Below, piece by piece: positions 34,061 through 46,670 of a stretch of DNA of 64,000 bases. A program made the translations under genes and the position numbers. The stretch is taken from assembly GCF_000004195.4 (NCBI RefSeq), contig NC_030683.2, forward strand, positions 53,395,358 through 53,459,357, read 5' to 3'. This DNA comes from Xenopus tropicalis. Lineage: Eukaryota; Chordata; Amphibia; Anura; Pipidae. Positions within the stretch are counted from its first letter, which is position 1, and the number at the start of each line of letters is the position of its first letter. Under the pieces are notes generated by a model. The model had not been told where the DNA came from, searched no databases, and saw only the letters and a list, made by a program, of their open reading frames with translations.

Positions 34061-34455
34061 CTCATCTGGACACAGGTCATATTGGGGTCAGGGCAAAACA
34101 TCAGGACCTGTCTGATTTAGCTTGCAGCTTTTTACTATCAGTGTGGGTCTGCTTTTGAATACTGACAATTGAAATATTCCATGTGTTCTTACAGTTTTAG
34201 ACTAATGGTAACACAATGCATTTCTTCCCTTGACAAATTCATCCGATAACCGACCCATGTGTATTGTGATAGTAATAAATACAATATGCCTCTTACTTTG
34301 TACACATTGGGCAAATTACAGGCAGAAAATACTAGTGTTTGTGTTGTCTGGACAAAATCCACCCATTTGTTCAGTGACAGGCAAATGTATTCATTCCTCT
34401 CACTACACACATGGGATAGTGTAAGGCCACAGGAATATTCTACCTAAAACACATT

Positions 34456-35126
34456 GGGGCTGATTCACTAAAGGTCAATAAAATGAACGCTATTTATAGC
34501 ATGTGTTAAAAATGTTATCGCTTCTTATTTTTTTTTAACGATCGATTTACTAAAAGGACACGTGTCATAATTAGGAAGCAATGTTCTTGTGTTATTTAAC
34601 TCGCGATGACCGATTTTACGCGATATTTAAACGCATGCGTGATAATTTCCGCCATGTGTGAAAAATCGCATGCCATATTAGCCATACACGCCATATTAGC
34701 GCACATAGCAGTTACTTTCTAAAAATGACCATTTCACTGAAAACTGAAGGATGCATCACTCTAGGGCCAACACAGAAAATATCCCACTGCAAAGTCCATA
34801 TTGTGTTGCCAACAGCTCATGAACTGTACTTTTCTATAATTACCGCCTGCCCCAAGTAGGTGTTAATATTCGCACAGATTAATGCGATATTTAGCGCGTT
34901 TAACGCTTCATATGTGTTCGTGAACCATGTGTTAGTACTATTTCTATTCCCTAATTAACGCAATGTCTTAGAAATAAAGCATTGCGGTAATGCGCTATTT
35001 AACGCATGCGATATGCATCTTAACGTATGCGAAATGACTTTGATGAACCGGTACTTATTTATCACATGCTTTTTAACGCAAAAAAACATGCGATAAGCGT
35101 TATCGACCTTTAGTAAATCGGCCCCA
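34456..35126. mobile_element. Long MITE with ggggcygattyactaaaggtc ends
   Basis: Left end ggggctgattcactaaaggt and right end acctttagtaaatcggcccc are inverted repeats, and the 671-bp body is rich in gcgataa/ttaacgc words. The left half (gctatttatagcat ... aggacacgtgtcataatta) is homologous to each arm of the palindrome at 41812-42176. The centre (about 34730-34850) differs in composition. No ORF. Confidence 0.7.
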
Positions 35127-35572
35127 TTATGTGGTGTGTTATCTAAGTTTCATACATTGACAATTATAGCATACCATCTACCTGTATTATAAGTAATTCA
35201 TGCATTAATAAAGGAGATCTGCACAGCAGATGGGTGTATACACTGATCATACAGATTACATACAAAAAAAAAAAAAAATACACCTTTAACTACAGTTTAC
35301 ATCTGCCAATATTAAAACCTAGGGATACTTTACATTCTGCTCATTTGATGTAATCAGGATTTATCTGTATATAAATGTTCACAGAGAGTAAAGACACATT
35401 TCTGTTTGTGTTTCACATTAAAAATAAACATCACAGTTTCTCAGCTCAAATCATGAGTATTTCTGGAGTAATGTACACTTTTCTTCTTATTAAAACACGT
35501 TAAACTTACAAAAACAATCCCAAAATATTGTGGCAACATATGTACAAGCACTACTTTATTACAAAGAGGGAT
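35127..35572. other. No gene seen
   Basis: Non-coding AT-rich stretch with a poly-A run at 35264-35279. Confidence 0.45.
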
Positions 35573-35879
35573 AAGGCTGATGCCACACAAGGCGTATGGT
35601 GTATATTTTCGGCAAGCTGAAAAACGCTTGCCGAAAATATGTGCCATATGCACCATATGCCCCTACCTGTGCCTGCACCGGAATGAATAGAATACGCATG
35701 GACACATGTAGACGATATCGACATAAAAATGCAAGAGAATGGCTCTACATGTGCCTGCACCCAAGTGTATTCCATTCATTCCGGTTAGGCACAGGTAGGA
35801 GCGTATGGCGCATATTTTCAGCAACCATTTTTCAGCTTGCTGAAATATACACCATACGCTATGTGTGGTATCAGCCTAA
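35573..35879. mobile_element. Nested-palindrome MITE (copy C, complete)
   Basis: It starts aaggctgatgccacac and ends gtgtggtatcagcctt-like (gtggtatcagcctaa). It includes the ttttcggcaagc hairpin, the cctgtgcctgcacc arm and its inverse, and a ttttcagcaacc... right hairpin. It is the only one of three copies with both outer ends and no insertion. Confidence 0.75.
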
Positions 35880-36544
35880 CACTAAGGAGCAATAAACCCA
35901 CCTTCCTGACTAATGACAACTATAATGAGGAGCCTCCTTCTACAAGTGTTCTTAACAAGAAAATGTAAGGTCAAGGGATTCAACATAAACTGTACAACCA
36001 ATAACAGGGCAGAGAAGCGGGCAAGGGAAGATGGCATGCATATAAAAGGGCACAATTACTTAGTTGCAAACATGCAATACAAGCAGGGAAGCATTTACAC
36101 AGAAATACAGAAAAAAATATAATTGCTTTATGGTAATGCCAGTACTTTGGATAAAATGGATGTTTGAAAACTCATTTTATAACTGTACTGTAAGGTAATG
36201 GGAAATTTGTACAAAGTTTGTGCACAACTAAACAGCAAAAAGCCATCTGTGTGGCATTTTCCTTCCTTCAGCTGCTTAAAGAAGGTGGACATTTAATAAA
36301 ATATTTTATATACACATTAGTGAGGTTCCAAACAGTGAAAGTTACTGGATATCACACAAGAGCTTCTAAATAAAGACCATGCCATTCTAGAATCCAACAA
36401 TTGCTGCAATGCCACCATGTAAAAATACAGCCTAAGGGTCACTATGCCCTTTTGATCAACCTTTTGAGTATAGGCAAACATAAAAATTGAAGCCACTCCA
36501 TGTTTTATCCTTGCAAGGTAGATAAGTATATTACCATTATACAG
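35880..36544. other. No gene seen
   Basis: Non-coding AT-rich sequence without recognised repeats. Confidence 0.4.
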
Positions 36545-36760
36545 CTACCACATTAACCATACCCCCCAACTGTCCCGGTTTTTATAGCGCATCCTGTTGT
36601 CTCGGATAGTTTAATGAATGTCCCTCATTTCCATAATAGATTACAGACGGGCAATTGGGGGCACTGTCTATGGGGGCAATTCGGGGCACTTTAGGCCACT
36701 GTCTATGGGGGGGCAATGTCTATTGGGCCATTGGAGACACTGTGTATGGGGGGGGGCAAA
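36545..36760. repeat. Repeat with tgtcccgg end and ggggcaat tandem units
   Basis: It starts accccccaactgtcccggtt, a frog repeat terminus I recognise only loosely. It then holds imperfect reiterations of cactgtctatgggggcaatt between 36661 and 36760. No partner end was found. Confidence 0.4.
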
Positions 36761-37878
36761 ACTGGTACATAGTTATAACTCACTTATAACTGACTGCCTT
36801 CTCTCTATATTTGTATTTTATATGTAGTAGTTGCTATATTGTTTTCCTTAGGTAGTACAGTATGAGGGTATAGCACATTTTGCTACTCAACTATATAAAA
36901 GGAGTATTTTTAGAAAAAAAAATTGGGTGTGGTAATTGGGGCGTGGCCGCTGCGTGCGCCAAATCTTTTTGTCCCTCTTTTCATTTTTCAAATGTTGGGA
37001 GATATGCATTAACCCTTTGTTGTTATTGTCAGCAAGAGTCCATTGTAAAGGGGTATTATCTGTGCGCTGGGAAGCTAATAATCGACCTTGCAAGGTCCAA
37101 ACATGGAGTAGCATCAGTATCCATGTTTGCCTTGTATAGCTCAAGAAAAAATTAAGATTAAATATTTTTTCTGATTAAAACAATAGGCAAAAGTATGTTC
37201 AACACTGACCCTCTAAGCAAGAAAAAAATAAATTTGTGTGGTGTCAGAAACAACCACCTACAGTGCAGAAGTTATTACCTGGTAGGGCTGGAGTCAGCTT
37301 TGTATGAGAAGTGTATCAGTCCAGCAGTGCATGAATCGGGCGGCAGTTCTACCAACAAGAGCACACGGTGTCCTAGAGAAGGCAAATGGCCACAAATGAG
37401 AGTTGCAACTATGCTAGATAGCAAACTTTTAGAGGAAAATGTATATAAAAATACACGCTGTGCAAAGTTATAAACTATATCAGTCCAGAAGTAAATAGCA
37501 GGACAGATGAAGTGTAGAAGGTGGGAAGAGAAAATAAAAATAAAATTTTCATTAAGGCCTATGGCACACTAGGCATATTCAATTGAGGTCTGTCTCAGGT
37601 ACTTCTGATTCATCAACATTCAAGACAGTGACAGGCAGGTAAGAGTTTTGACCTCCACTGCTCTGCACTGGAAATACAGCATGAATGGTAAAGGCAAAGG
37701 TAAACCAATTATCTGGCTTGTGATAAAAAGACGTTTGACATATTAACTTGTTACAGTACCAAGATAATCCTTATAATCAAAATGAAATATATAAATGCAA
37801 TGTCTAATCAAAATAAATTGTCTACTTGTAATAACAACACATTGAGAAAAATGGCACTGCACAGGAAAAGCACCATTT
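36761..37878. other. No gene seen
   Basis: Non-coding. Short open frames of 60-90 codons have no domain and overlap one another on both strands. Confidence 0.4.
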
Positions 37879-38438
37879 TTAAAGGAGAACTAAAGCCTAA
37901 CTAAAGAAATAGGGCAGAAATGTTGTACATTATGTTTTGGGTTTCTGAACCAGCTCAAGGCACCCACAGCCCTTTAGCAGGGAAGATCTGTGCCTCCAAA
38001 GATGCCCAAGTAGTTCCCCATCTTCTTTTCTGCTGCTTCCCTACACATGCTCTGTGCTGCTGTCAGTTAATAAGCTTAGGGACAGACTCAAAATATACTG
38101 CATAAATATAAATGTATAAATAAATGTAGCAGTAAAAAGCTGATTAGTAATTCATTCAGATTCACATTACATGACAGATCTAAAACCAAGGCATTTGCAT
38201 CAGAATTGAATAATCAGCCCTGTAGCATCAAATTATATGACAGACCAGCCTCATTTTCTGCTTGATAATTTGCAACGACCCCTAAGTTTAGCTTCTCAAC
38301 AGCTGCTCAGACCACACTGAGCATGTGCACAGTCCCGGACAGTTCCAGGGGTGGGGTGAACAGAATCCAAGATCAGGAGCGCCTGTAACAACTGTAAGGA
38401 CCTATATAATTACTACTATAGAGAAGCTGAAACTTTAA
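37879..38438. mobile_element. T2-type (TTAAA) MITE
   Basis: The left end is TTAAAGGAGAACTAAAGCC and the right end is gctgaaactttaa. It is 560 bp, with no ORF. I recognise the left end as a common Xenopus MITE terminus. Boundaries are moderately supported. Confidence 0.55.
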
Positions 38439-38965
38439 GCCAGTGCAGTAAGTTTATAATATAAAATATTCTTCCTTCCTGTTGAAATTGGTCTCTTTCC
38501 AGGTTATTGGACTACAGGCAGAGCCAAATGGGGATCGTACACTGTGGCCTACAGAACATACTTCATGTTCGACAGGATTTTCAAACCTGTTTGACTGCAG
38601 TAAGCTGCTGACTTGGTCTGGAGAGACCAAGTTGGCAGCTTTTAGGCCTGTGACACAGTGAGCAGTTCTAGAAGTTCTGAACACCTTTTTTTTTGTCCAC
38701 TCACAGGAATGTGGCTTTAAATATCTCCAAAATTACCATAGCCCATGCTTCTGCAAGGTACTTTTTATTTTATTTCAAACTAACTTCTGCAGATTAACAG
38801 GACACAATCATCTCACAAAGATCCTCCGTGCTGTCCTTTAAATTCATATAGGCATGAGACCCCAGTTTAGTTTATAACAGAAAAAATACACGGTATATGG
38901 ATATTTGTTACCCTACATTGATAAGGTCCTGAGATCAATTCCACATGAAGATTCTATATTCTCTA
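38439..38965. other. No gene seen
   Basis: Non-coding, with a short inverted pair around 38590-38640 (gacttggtct / agaccaagtt). Confidence 0.4.
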
Positions 38966-39125
38966 TGGCTAATGCCACATGGGGCTAATTCTCGGCCTGC
39001 ACTTAATCAGCCGATCCACTGGCATTCACTCAGTTGTGTGGCTGAACACACAACACAATTGTGTCAGCTGTGGCTCCAAGTGCAGACACAGAAGACAGGA
39101 GATATGAGTGGAGGCATCAGCCTAA
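38966..39125. mobile_element. Small MITE (ggctaatgccac)
   Basis: Ends tggctaatgccacatgg and ggaggcatcagcctaag are imperfect inverted repeats. A fragment of the left end recurs at 13147-13195. About 160 bp, no ORF. Confidence 0.5.
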
Positions 39126-39260
39126 GTATTTGCATGGGTTTCCTCCCACATTGCATTCTGATGAATCTGACAATATCGAGTGTCAGTCAAAGACTGACGT
39201 AAATGATTAACAATCTCTCTAAAATGCTGAGTAAATGTGTCCCTGCTATATAAATAAAAG
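39126..39260. repeat. LINE 3'-tail fragment
   Basis: gcatgggtttcctcccaca matches the inverse of the gaggaaacccacacaga-type block at 52860-53015. It is followed by a gactgacgtaaatgattaac and gctatataaataaaagat tail typical of L2/CR1-type 3' ends. Confidence 0.4.
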
Positions 39261-39689
39261 ATATTAACAGATATTGGAAAGGCTTCCTTAAGCAAAGCCC
39301 TTCTCTGCTTGCACAAAGAATGTATTGTCCTATAGCATTATGACAAAATCCAGTTACTTCCTGTTAGTGAGAATACAAAAAAAACAAAAAACAAGCAGCA
39401 TAATAATACTTTTAAACTGACACTTCAGAAGGATTATAAGAACACACAAGTCACAAAACAAATATGGCAAAACACTATTTTGTATTAGAAGCAGAATAAA
39501 GTAAATGGGCAACACAGATAAGAAAGGTTTACTGAAAAAGCAGTGCAGAAAAAAATACCGGAATATTTTTCAGGTGCAAATTTAGATTTATACAAACTTA
39601 AATTATGCAATTTAGAAAATATATAAGTACAGGTATATTTAAAAAAAATTAATAAAAACTGCTATTCATTTGATATTAAGAAAACTGTT

Positions 39690-40170
39690 ATGGTTTTATT
39701 CCATCACATCATTCCAAGTTGCTGGGCAGCTAGTTTAAAAAAAAACAAAAAACAGAAGAAATTAACACTGCAGTAGTTAAGAAAAGCCATATTCTTCATT
39801 TCCAAGGGTACCACGGCCATGTGACTTGCTCTGTTAAACTTCAGTCATGCTTTACTGCTGTGCTGCAAGTTGGAGTGGTATCTGCCTTACCCCTAGCAGC
39901 CGATCAGCAGAAGAATGGGAAAGTAGCAAAACAGCAGCTAACTGGCACCTGTTTTGCTAAAAGTGGTACATATCAGAATACCATTTAATAGTAAAAAATC
40001 CAAGTCCTTATAATTCCTTAAATTACTTTGAGTAGGAGAAATAATAGCTTATCTGAAAGCAGTTCTAAATTGTAGCGCTGACTGAAAGTTTTCAATATTA
40101 AAACTAAAAAAATACATTTGTTGGTTCAAGAAATAAAAAGTACATGATTAAAATCATTACAGAATACCTT
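39690..40170. mobile_element. Diverged T2-type MITE, inverse relative of 45305-45659
   Basis: The block gccgatcagcagaagaatgg followed by gaaagtagc (39898-39929) is the reverse complement of the matching block at about 45412-45450. The agtcatgctttact and ccatgtgacttgctctg blocks also correspond. The ends are eroded, so limits are approximate. Confidence 0.45.
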
Positions 40171-40615
40171 TAAGTCATGCCAGTGCTTACCAGATCTTGC
40201 GGACTTCAATGGCTATTATGGCTCAACCTTGTACATGGATCATGTTCTGCAGAATTCAAAACATTTACAAAAGCGGGAATACTATATTTAATAAAGTTTA
40301 AATTTGTAGTTGGGGGTATCCATTCCCTATAGATAAGGGGACCACATACACCATTTTTCAACATGACTTAGTTATTACATTTTGTGCTGAACATACCAGT
40401 TTTTTTAATCAGAAAATATTGGGTTTTTTCTTGCACTAAACAAGAAAACAAAAACACTTTCACTTTATCAATTCCTGTCTCACTACCTGGTTCTGCCACT
40501 TCATAGTTTACAGAGGAGAAGCTAGTAAAACTAATTACAAAACCACAAATAAGTCCCAGTATAAGGGAATGTTTCCTCTCCACCACAGGTTTAGCTTTTT
40601 TTGTTTTTATTTTCT

Positions 40616-41141
40616 TTAAAGGGGACCTGTCACCCTAAGAAAGAATTCTAAATCCTTTTTTTTTTTTTATCAAAAAAGTAAAATAAACTTTACTTACACT
40701 ATATAAATTATTTACATTTTGTTCCCTTCAGTCATGGAGTTCAAAATTAATCAAGCAGGTAGATGCCATTTTGTGGACACCATTATTAAGTCAAGCTTTG
40801 TATCATCCTAAAATCTTGTCTTTGCACCAGAATAGGGGACCTTTTGCTCTTGCCCATGCACAGGATACACAATTATAGGCCATGAGGAGGGCAGGGGAAT
40901 GTGAGGATGGCAGTAACATCTAGGAAGGATTGAATGGAAAGTAAAAGTAATTTACTGCCCCGCCTCTATGCCTGAGGCATGGATATGGGGAAGGAGATAT
41001 ATAAAAATGAGAGCTGTCAATCATATAAGTTTATAATGTGTATGGGTGTTTTAATTAAGAAAATAATTTGGGTTTCATGTTTACTTTGCAAAGGAATTTT
41101 ATTATTCAGCTTTTAATGTGTGGGTGATAGGTCCTTTTTAA
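40616..41141. mobile_element. T2-type (TTAAA) MITE
   Basis: Left end TTAAAGGGGACCTGTCACCC and right end gggtgataggtcctttttaa are inverted repeats over about 18 bp. The 526-bp body is non-coding. Confidence 0.7.
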
Positions 41142-41811
41142 CTCAGGTTATATATTCCATATTCTTATGAACAGCTTAATCATAGGAAAGCACAGATCTC
41201 ACTACATACTCCTATTAGGTTATTTCTCCTCTCACCTCTTAAAACCAGAAATGAATTCTGTATTACATTTGGACTGTCAAAGTGAGAACACAGGGCAGAA
41301 TATGCTATGGTAGAAGCATAAGTATACAGCTACCTGGAGACAGGACAGATTGAACACCTGGCAAACAGTATAAGCCAAGTCACTTATCTACAGCAAATCT
41401 ACTGTAGTTGTGTTAAAGGGCGTAGTCTAGGGTTTCCCATCTTTTCATTATGTAGAATTATTCACTGCACTGCAATCCGAATGCATACACCGTATTCTAT
41501 TAGCCCCAGCAGTAATACAAGGGTTAAAGGAAACATGGGTGACAGGAGAGTAATTTTGACACTAAAAAGAATTAGGCTCAAAGCTGTGATCTGGGAGCAG
41601 GGAAATTAAAAGGAACGACCCGCAATCTATCACTCCTGACATCTGTTAACTCCAGCAGGGTGGGCGCCAATCAATACTGGCTGACAGCCAATGCAGAGCT
41701 ACAGGTCATGGGTAAGAGAAGAAAATAATATTCATATCACAGTTTAGGGGAGGTGTACTAAACATATTTCACCAATGAGGAACAGGAACATCAAACTTAA
41801 ATCACACACAA
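41142..41811. other. No gene seen
   Basis: Non-coding. The stretch 41550-41760 is less repetitive and compositionally balanced, a possible conserved non-coding block, without direct proof. Confidence 0.35.
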
Positions 41812-42176
41812 TGGGCCCGATTCACTAAAGTCCGAAATAAGGAGTGCTATTTATAGCATGCGTTAAAAATCTTATCACTTCTTATTTTTCGCTCGATTCA
41901 CTAAAAGGACACTTGTCATAATTAAGAAGCGATGTTCTTGGCATTATTTATCTTGCGACGACATATTTTCAAGCAATATATTACGCAGTGCACAACATAT
42001 TACGCAGCACGTTGCTTGAAAATATGTCGTCGCAAGATAAATAATGCCAAGAACATCGCTTCTTAATTATGACAAGTGTCCTTTTAGTGAATCGAGCGGA
42101 AAATAAGAAGTGATAAGATTTTTAACACATGCTATAAATAGCACTCCTTATTTCGGACTTTAGTGAATCGGGCCCA
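41812..42176. mobile_element. Near-perfect 365-bp palindrome (fold-back MITE)
   Basis: Arms of about 165 bp each begin gggcccgattcactaaagtc and end with its inverse gactttagtgaatcgggccc. The spacer of about 30 bp is at roughly 41976-42008. The arms match almost base for base, so the unit is either young or kept alike by gene conversion. Arm sequence is homologous to the left half of 34456-35126. No coding capacity. Confidence 0.9.
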
Positions 42177-42953
42177 ATATGTGCTAAGATTTTAATATTA
42201 ACTCGCACACAAATATGTGCTAAGATTTTGCTTACAATAATTATTTTGTTCTAGAGGAATCACAATTAACCACATATTATTTAGGCATAGGCCAATCTAT
42301 TTGTACAAATTACTTTTTTGGGCAGCAGCCATGATTTGATTCTCAAAATATAATCTATATCTAAGATATAATCAATATGTTTTATTGGAATTGCAAATAA
42401 GCTGTAAAATAATGGGAGGAAAAAAAATGGTTTTAAGAAAGAAAAGCTAATCCCATTACTCATGTTAATACCCTGCAACATAAATAACAATTTCCAAAAG
42501 CATCATTTAGAGTTACAAATCCCAGTGAAACTGCATGCTACTTTTCAGGATGCTTCAGTGATCAGGTCTGGGCTGAGAACAAACAGGTCAGTAGATGAAT
42601 AAATAGGAGTTTTTGTTTCACTAATAGCTATAAAAATATTCACAGCCAACTTGGGTATCTCACAACCCACACGCTTACTGTAGGCACATGAAACTTTGCA
42701 GACTACACACTCCTAAAATCGGGAAAACAATAAAAAGATTCACCTAGGGTGGGCTGAATAAGCATACATCTTTTAAAGCGACTGCACAAACAGAAATAAG
42801 TTTGAAGGTGGCTGAATTGCAGAATTAAGAAGGGTTTTTTGTAATTCAAGTAACTTTACAATATAATTCAATAAAGCATTTCAGTTGCAGTATCTGTCTA
42901 CCCTTGCTAGTGACTACATTACTGTTTCTGACTTTTGTAACAATGTGGTAGAA
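42177..42953. other. No gene seen
   Basis: Non-coding. A short direct repeat, atatgtgctaagatttt, occurs at 42177 and 42212. Confidence 0.4.
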
Positions 42954-43253
42954 CAGTGTTTTTCAACCTTTTTTGGGCAAAGGCACACTTGTTTCATGAA
43001 AAAAATCACGAGGCACACCACCATTAGAAAATGTTAAAAAATTTAACTCTGTGCCCAGCAGCAGTGCCCCCCTAGTACATTGGTGCCCAGCAGCAGTGCC
43101 CCCCTAGTACATTGGTGCCCAGCAGCAGTGCCCCCCTAGTACATTGGTGTCAAGAGCAGTGCCCCCCTAGTACATTGGTGCCCTGCCTACGGCACACCAG
43201 GCAACATCTCGCGGCACACTAGTGTGCCGCGGAACAGTGGTTGAAAAACGCTG
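42954..43253. mobile_element. hAT-type MITE with internal minisatellite
   Basis: The 300-bp element is flanked by a perfect 8-bp duplication, tggtagaa (42946-42953 and 43254-43261). Ends cagtgtttttcaacc and ggttgaaaaacgctg are inverted repeats. The ends, 8-bp duplication and lack of coding sequence identify a non-autonomous hAT element. Confidence 0.9.
43051..43177 (+). repeat. 32-bp minisatellite, four units
   Basis: Units of 32 bp starting gtgcccagcagcagtgcccc begin at 43051, 43083, 43115 and (one base shorter and mutated) 43147. The first three are identical. It lies entirely inside the hAT MITE. Confidence 0.95.
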
Positions 43254-43473
43254 TGGTAGAAGACACCTGATTAACCAACCTTAACAGAAGCATGCACAAC
43301 ACTGCAGGAAATGGAGCCTTAAATGGAAGGGAGTAGCACAAAAAGGAAAGGTTATCCCACAGTGGATTCAATTGCTATGTGTTTTCACAGGCCAATGCTC
43401 CTTTTAGGAAACAAATGCACTGGTATCTTTTAAATTTGAAGAGTTTACTCTTCTGCACATGTAAGAGTCTAAA

Positions 43474-43600
43474 GGTGGTCATACATGTGCATATTTAAGC
43501 AACTGATTTGGCTCATTCAGACGGCAGCTTATCTGCCCATGTATAAAGCACTCTGACAGGCCTGCCTGACCAATATTTGTCCAATCGAGCAGTTCCATCA
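43474..43600. mobile_element. piggyBac-like MITE fragment
   Basis: aaggtggtcatacatgtgca followed by aactgatttggctcattcag and gacaggcctgcctgacc are diverged versions of family sequence. The right end is lost. Confidence 0.45.
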
Positions 43601-43654
43601 GACATAGGGTTGCTACCAGTCCGATTTTAACCCAGACAGACGGTTTTTTGGAAA

Positions 43655-43882
43655 CCCATTATCCAGAAAGTTCAGAATTAAAAAGGGTTTCCTTTTTCTC
43701 TGTAATAATAAAACAGTACCTTGTACTTAATCCCAACTAAAATACAATTAATCCTTACTGGAGTCAAAAAAAATTATTTAAATTTTTTTTTTTTTTTTTT
43801 TTTAGCAAACTTAAGGTAGGAAAGACCCCTAATCCGGAAAACCCCAGGTCCCTAACATTATGGATAATGGGTCCCATACCTG
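43655..43882. mobile_element. caggtatgggacc-type MITE (deleted copy)
   Basis: It matches 29283-29595 through acccattatccagaaag, tttcctttttctctgtaat and the right end gataatgggtcccatacctg, with internal deletions and a poly-T expansion at 43779-43803. Confidence 0.65.
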
Positions 43883-45304
43883 TATATGCATTAAACAGCT
43901 CATATGTAAAACCCTGCTTCATCTAAATAAACATTTTCCTAAGTAGTATGTGATTCTAAATAGAAAACGGTCATTTTAAGGACTAAAAGAATTCACTCTG
44001 GCATCATTTGATTCACCACGCACACAAACAAATCAAGAGCACGCATACAAGTTAGGTCACATTAGCCAATTAATGGACAAAGGTTTTTACTCCCAAACCT
44101 CTTCGTGTTACAGTTAGAGCGTCATTATTATTGATCAGGTAATCTCTGAGGGAGCACATAGACCATCACAAAATGTTGGCTCAATGTAAAGAGATTGAAA
44201 AGGGCAATATTTCCTATTACATATTCCAGTTTGGTAAGATTTATTAATAGGTCACTTAATATGACCAACTATATGTTGGTCAAGTATTCATTATGGGGGT
44301 ATAGCTTTCCTTTAAGGGGCACATTTATCAAAGAAACAAATGAAAGCTTGCCATAGTCAGTCTCACTGAAAATTAGCCACTCTCCATTTATATGGGATTT
44401 TAAAAGGCCTATCTATCAGTGGGTGAAAGTTCAAGCTAAGGGTTATATAATTTACTTACGGTAGGTTTACCTTTATTATAGTCTACAAGTAATAAAAGAA
44501 ACCAAGCATATTTCCTTAGCTGGGAATTAAAAACACAAAGCATCACAATTAACATCCATATGTGAGTCATGGACTTTACCCACTATTGGCACTCACTGGG
44601 TTAAGATTTTCCTCAAGGCAAAGGTAGGGGGGGGGGGAGAAAAACGACCACAATCCTTAAAAACATACAGAAAGTGCATTAAATTATTCATCAACATTAA
44701 ACAGGATTTTTTTAACAGCTCTCAGCTTTTATCAATCATTAATGCCTGCTCCACTTCCACCATGCAGCTTGGCTATTATGTTGCATGCCAGAGAAAGTAT
44801 TAAAAATAAATAAATAACAATGGGGACACTGCAGGCATGAATCGCATTTCTATATACCAGTGGGTGGGGAAAAATGATATGCATTCTTGGCAAAGGCAGG
44901 AGTTGAAATAGCAAAGTAATAACACCTTATTTTTTTTTTTTCAAACAGAAAAGCATATTTATGTCAGAGACACATCTTGTACGTGTGTTATTTGTGGAAT
45001 TCATGTTTTAATTCCTGTTGTGTCTACATCTAACACATGTAATGAATTGCGCAATACATACCATTTAAAAGGTTACAACTCAATGTTGGATATGGTGATA
45101 TTCATGGCTCATGACAGATATGAGATCTATTATCCAGAACCCCATTAACCAGAAAGCTTAAAAATACAGCAGTGCTGCATTTAATCTCGTTTTAAAGCCT
45201 AATGAGTACAGTGTGATATTTATTTCTATTTCGGGAACTGTCACGTCACAATTTCTCTGCTGGTGTAATAACATTGAAAGAGCAAACACCGGCACTCCTT
45301 TCTC
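43883..45304. other. No gene seen; small repeat fragments
   Basis: Holds a ggggcacatttatcaaag MITE end at 44318-44420 and a fragment of the caggtatgggacc family at about 45115-45165 (tctattatccagaacccc). The rest is non-coding. Confidence 0.4.
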
Positions 45305-45659
45305 TTAAAGAGATTCTATCATGATTTTTACCTGCTCCCATGTAACTGGAGGAGTCCCAAGCCGGACTTAGATTTCTTACAATTGAGTGCTATTCTGATA
45401 CCTACTTGGAGCTGCTATCTTGCTACTTTCCCATTGTTCTGCTGATCACCTGCTGGGGGGGAGGAGGGGGGTGATATCACTCCAGCTTGCAGCTCAGCAT
45501 CAAGTGTGACTGAAGTTGATCAGAGCTCAGGTCACATGGCTGTAGTACCCTGGGAAATTAAGAATATGTCTAGCCCCCAATACAGGATTCTGCTGGAGAA
45601 GCTCTATTAACTGATGTGTTTTGGAAAAAACAAGTTTTCTCATGACAGTATTCCTTTAA
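45305..45659. mobile_element. T2-type (TTAAA) MITE
   Basis: Ends TTAAAGAGATTCTATCATGA and tcatgacagtattcctttaa are inverted repeats. The 355-bp body includes a G-rich run at 45455-45470. A diverged inverse relative is at 39690-40170. Confidence 0.7.
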
Positions 45660-46243
45660 TATGTGTGTGTATATACAAGACAGAAAATGCTAAAGAGTAC
45701 ATTTTCAGGTCCAAACTTTCTCTGTGTTTACAATCAGAGGCAGATTACAGGTAATGTACACACATAAGGAGCAGAGAGGGGCCAAAATGGAGTTTGATTT
45801 GCACTCAGGCAGGCTGCAATGTAGTTTTTACAATAGTGCTCATTCACTAATTGCCCAAACTTATTCTAAATTACTGCACTGCTGCAAATAATAGGTTACT
45901 TGTCAGTGTCCTTTGTAAAGTGCAGTCTGAAAACTAGTTAGTTAAGATATAAGTTAATATTGATTTTATGTATCTAACATTTTTATGAGGTAAAAGCCCT
46001 GAAAATATGTAATTTAGGGATTTCCTTAAGCAGATCCAGCACTACTTGGGAATTGGGAATAGCCAAAATCTGTATCACAGTACCCCTCCCAGACCCCTCT
46101 CCTACCTTTAATAAAGCAGCGCGGTGCATGCAGGGACAGAGAGGGCAGGGGACTCTTCGTGTCAGGCCCCCTCAGAAGATTTTCTTTGTGCAGGGGGTCC
46201 TGCACGACCACATTATGCTGCTCAATATAATATAGGTTATGTT

Positions 46244-46669
46244 TTAAAGGAACAGTAACACCAAAACATATATATATTTTAAAGAAATTAAACTATAATG
46301 TACTGCTGCCCTGCACTGGTAAAAGTTGTGTGTTTGCTTTAGAAACATTATTAGAGTTTATATAAACCCTGGTGTGTAGCCATGGGGGCAGCCATTCTAA
46401 AGAAGAAAAGGCACAGGTTAGATAGCAGCTAATAGATAAACCCTGTAAAATACAATGGTGTCTTATCTGTTATCTGCTATGTAACCTGTGCCTTTTCTCC
46501 TTTTTTCCAGCTTGAATGGCTGCCCCCATGGCTACACAGCAGCTTATTTATATAAACTATAGTAGTGTTCCTAAAGCAAACACCCCAGTTTTACCAGTGC
46601 AGGGCAACCGTACGTTATATTTCAATTACTTTAGAACACTTTCATTTTTTGGTGTTACTGTTCCTTTAA
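46244..46669. mobile_element. T2-type (TTAAA) MITE, long inverted repeat
   Basis: Ends TTAAAGGAACAGTAACACCA and tggtgttactgttcctttaa are perfect inverted repeats. Further inverted blocks (ctgccctgcactggtaaaa / ttttaccagtgcagggca; gtagccatgggggcagccat / atggctgcccccatggctac) extend the palindrome through most of the 426 bp. A right-end fragment of the same family is at 13068-13148. Confidence 0.85.
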
Positions 46670-46670
46670 A

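Noticed and set aside
43051..43177. Regularly repeated units considered as a CRISPR-like array
   Set aside because: Units are contiguous with no unique spacers, lie inside a hAT MITE, and the genome is animal.
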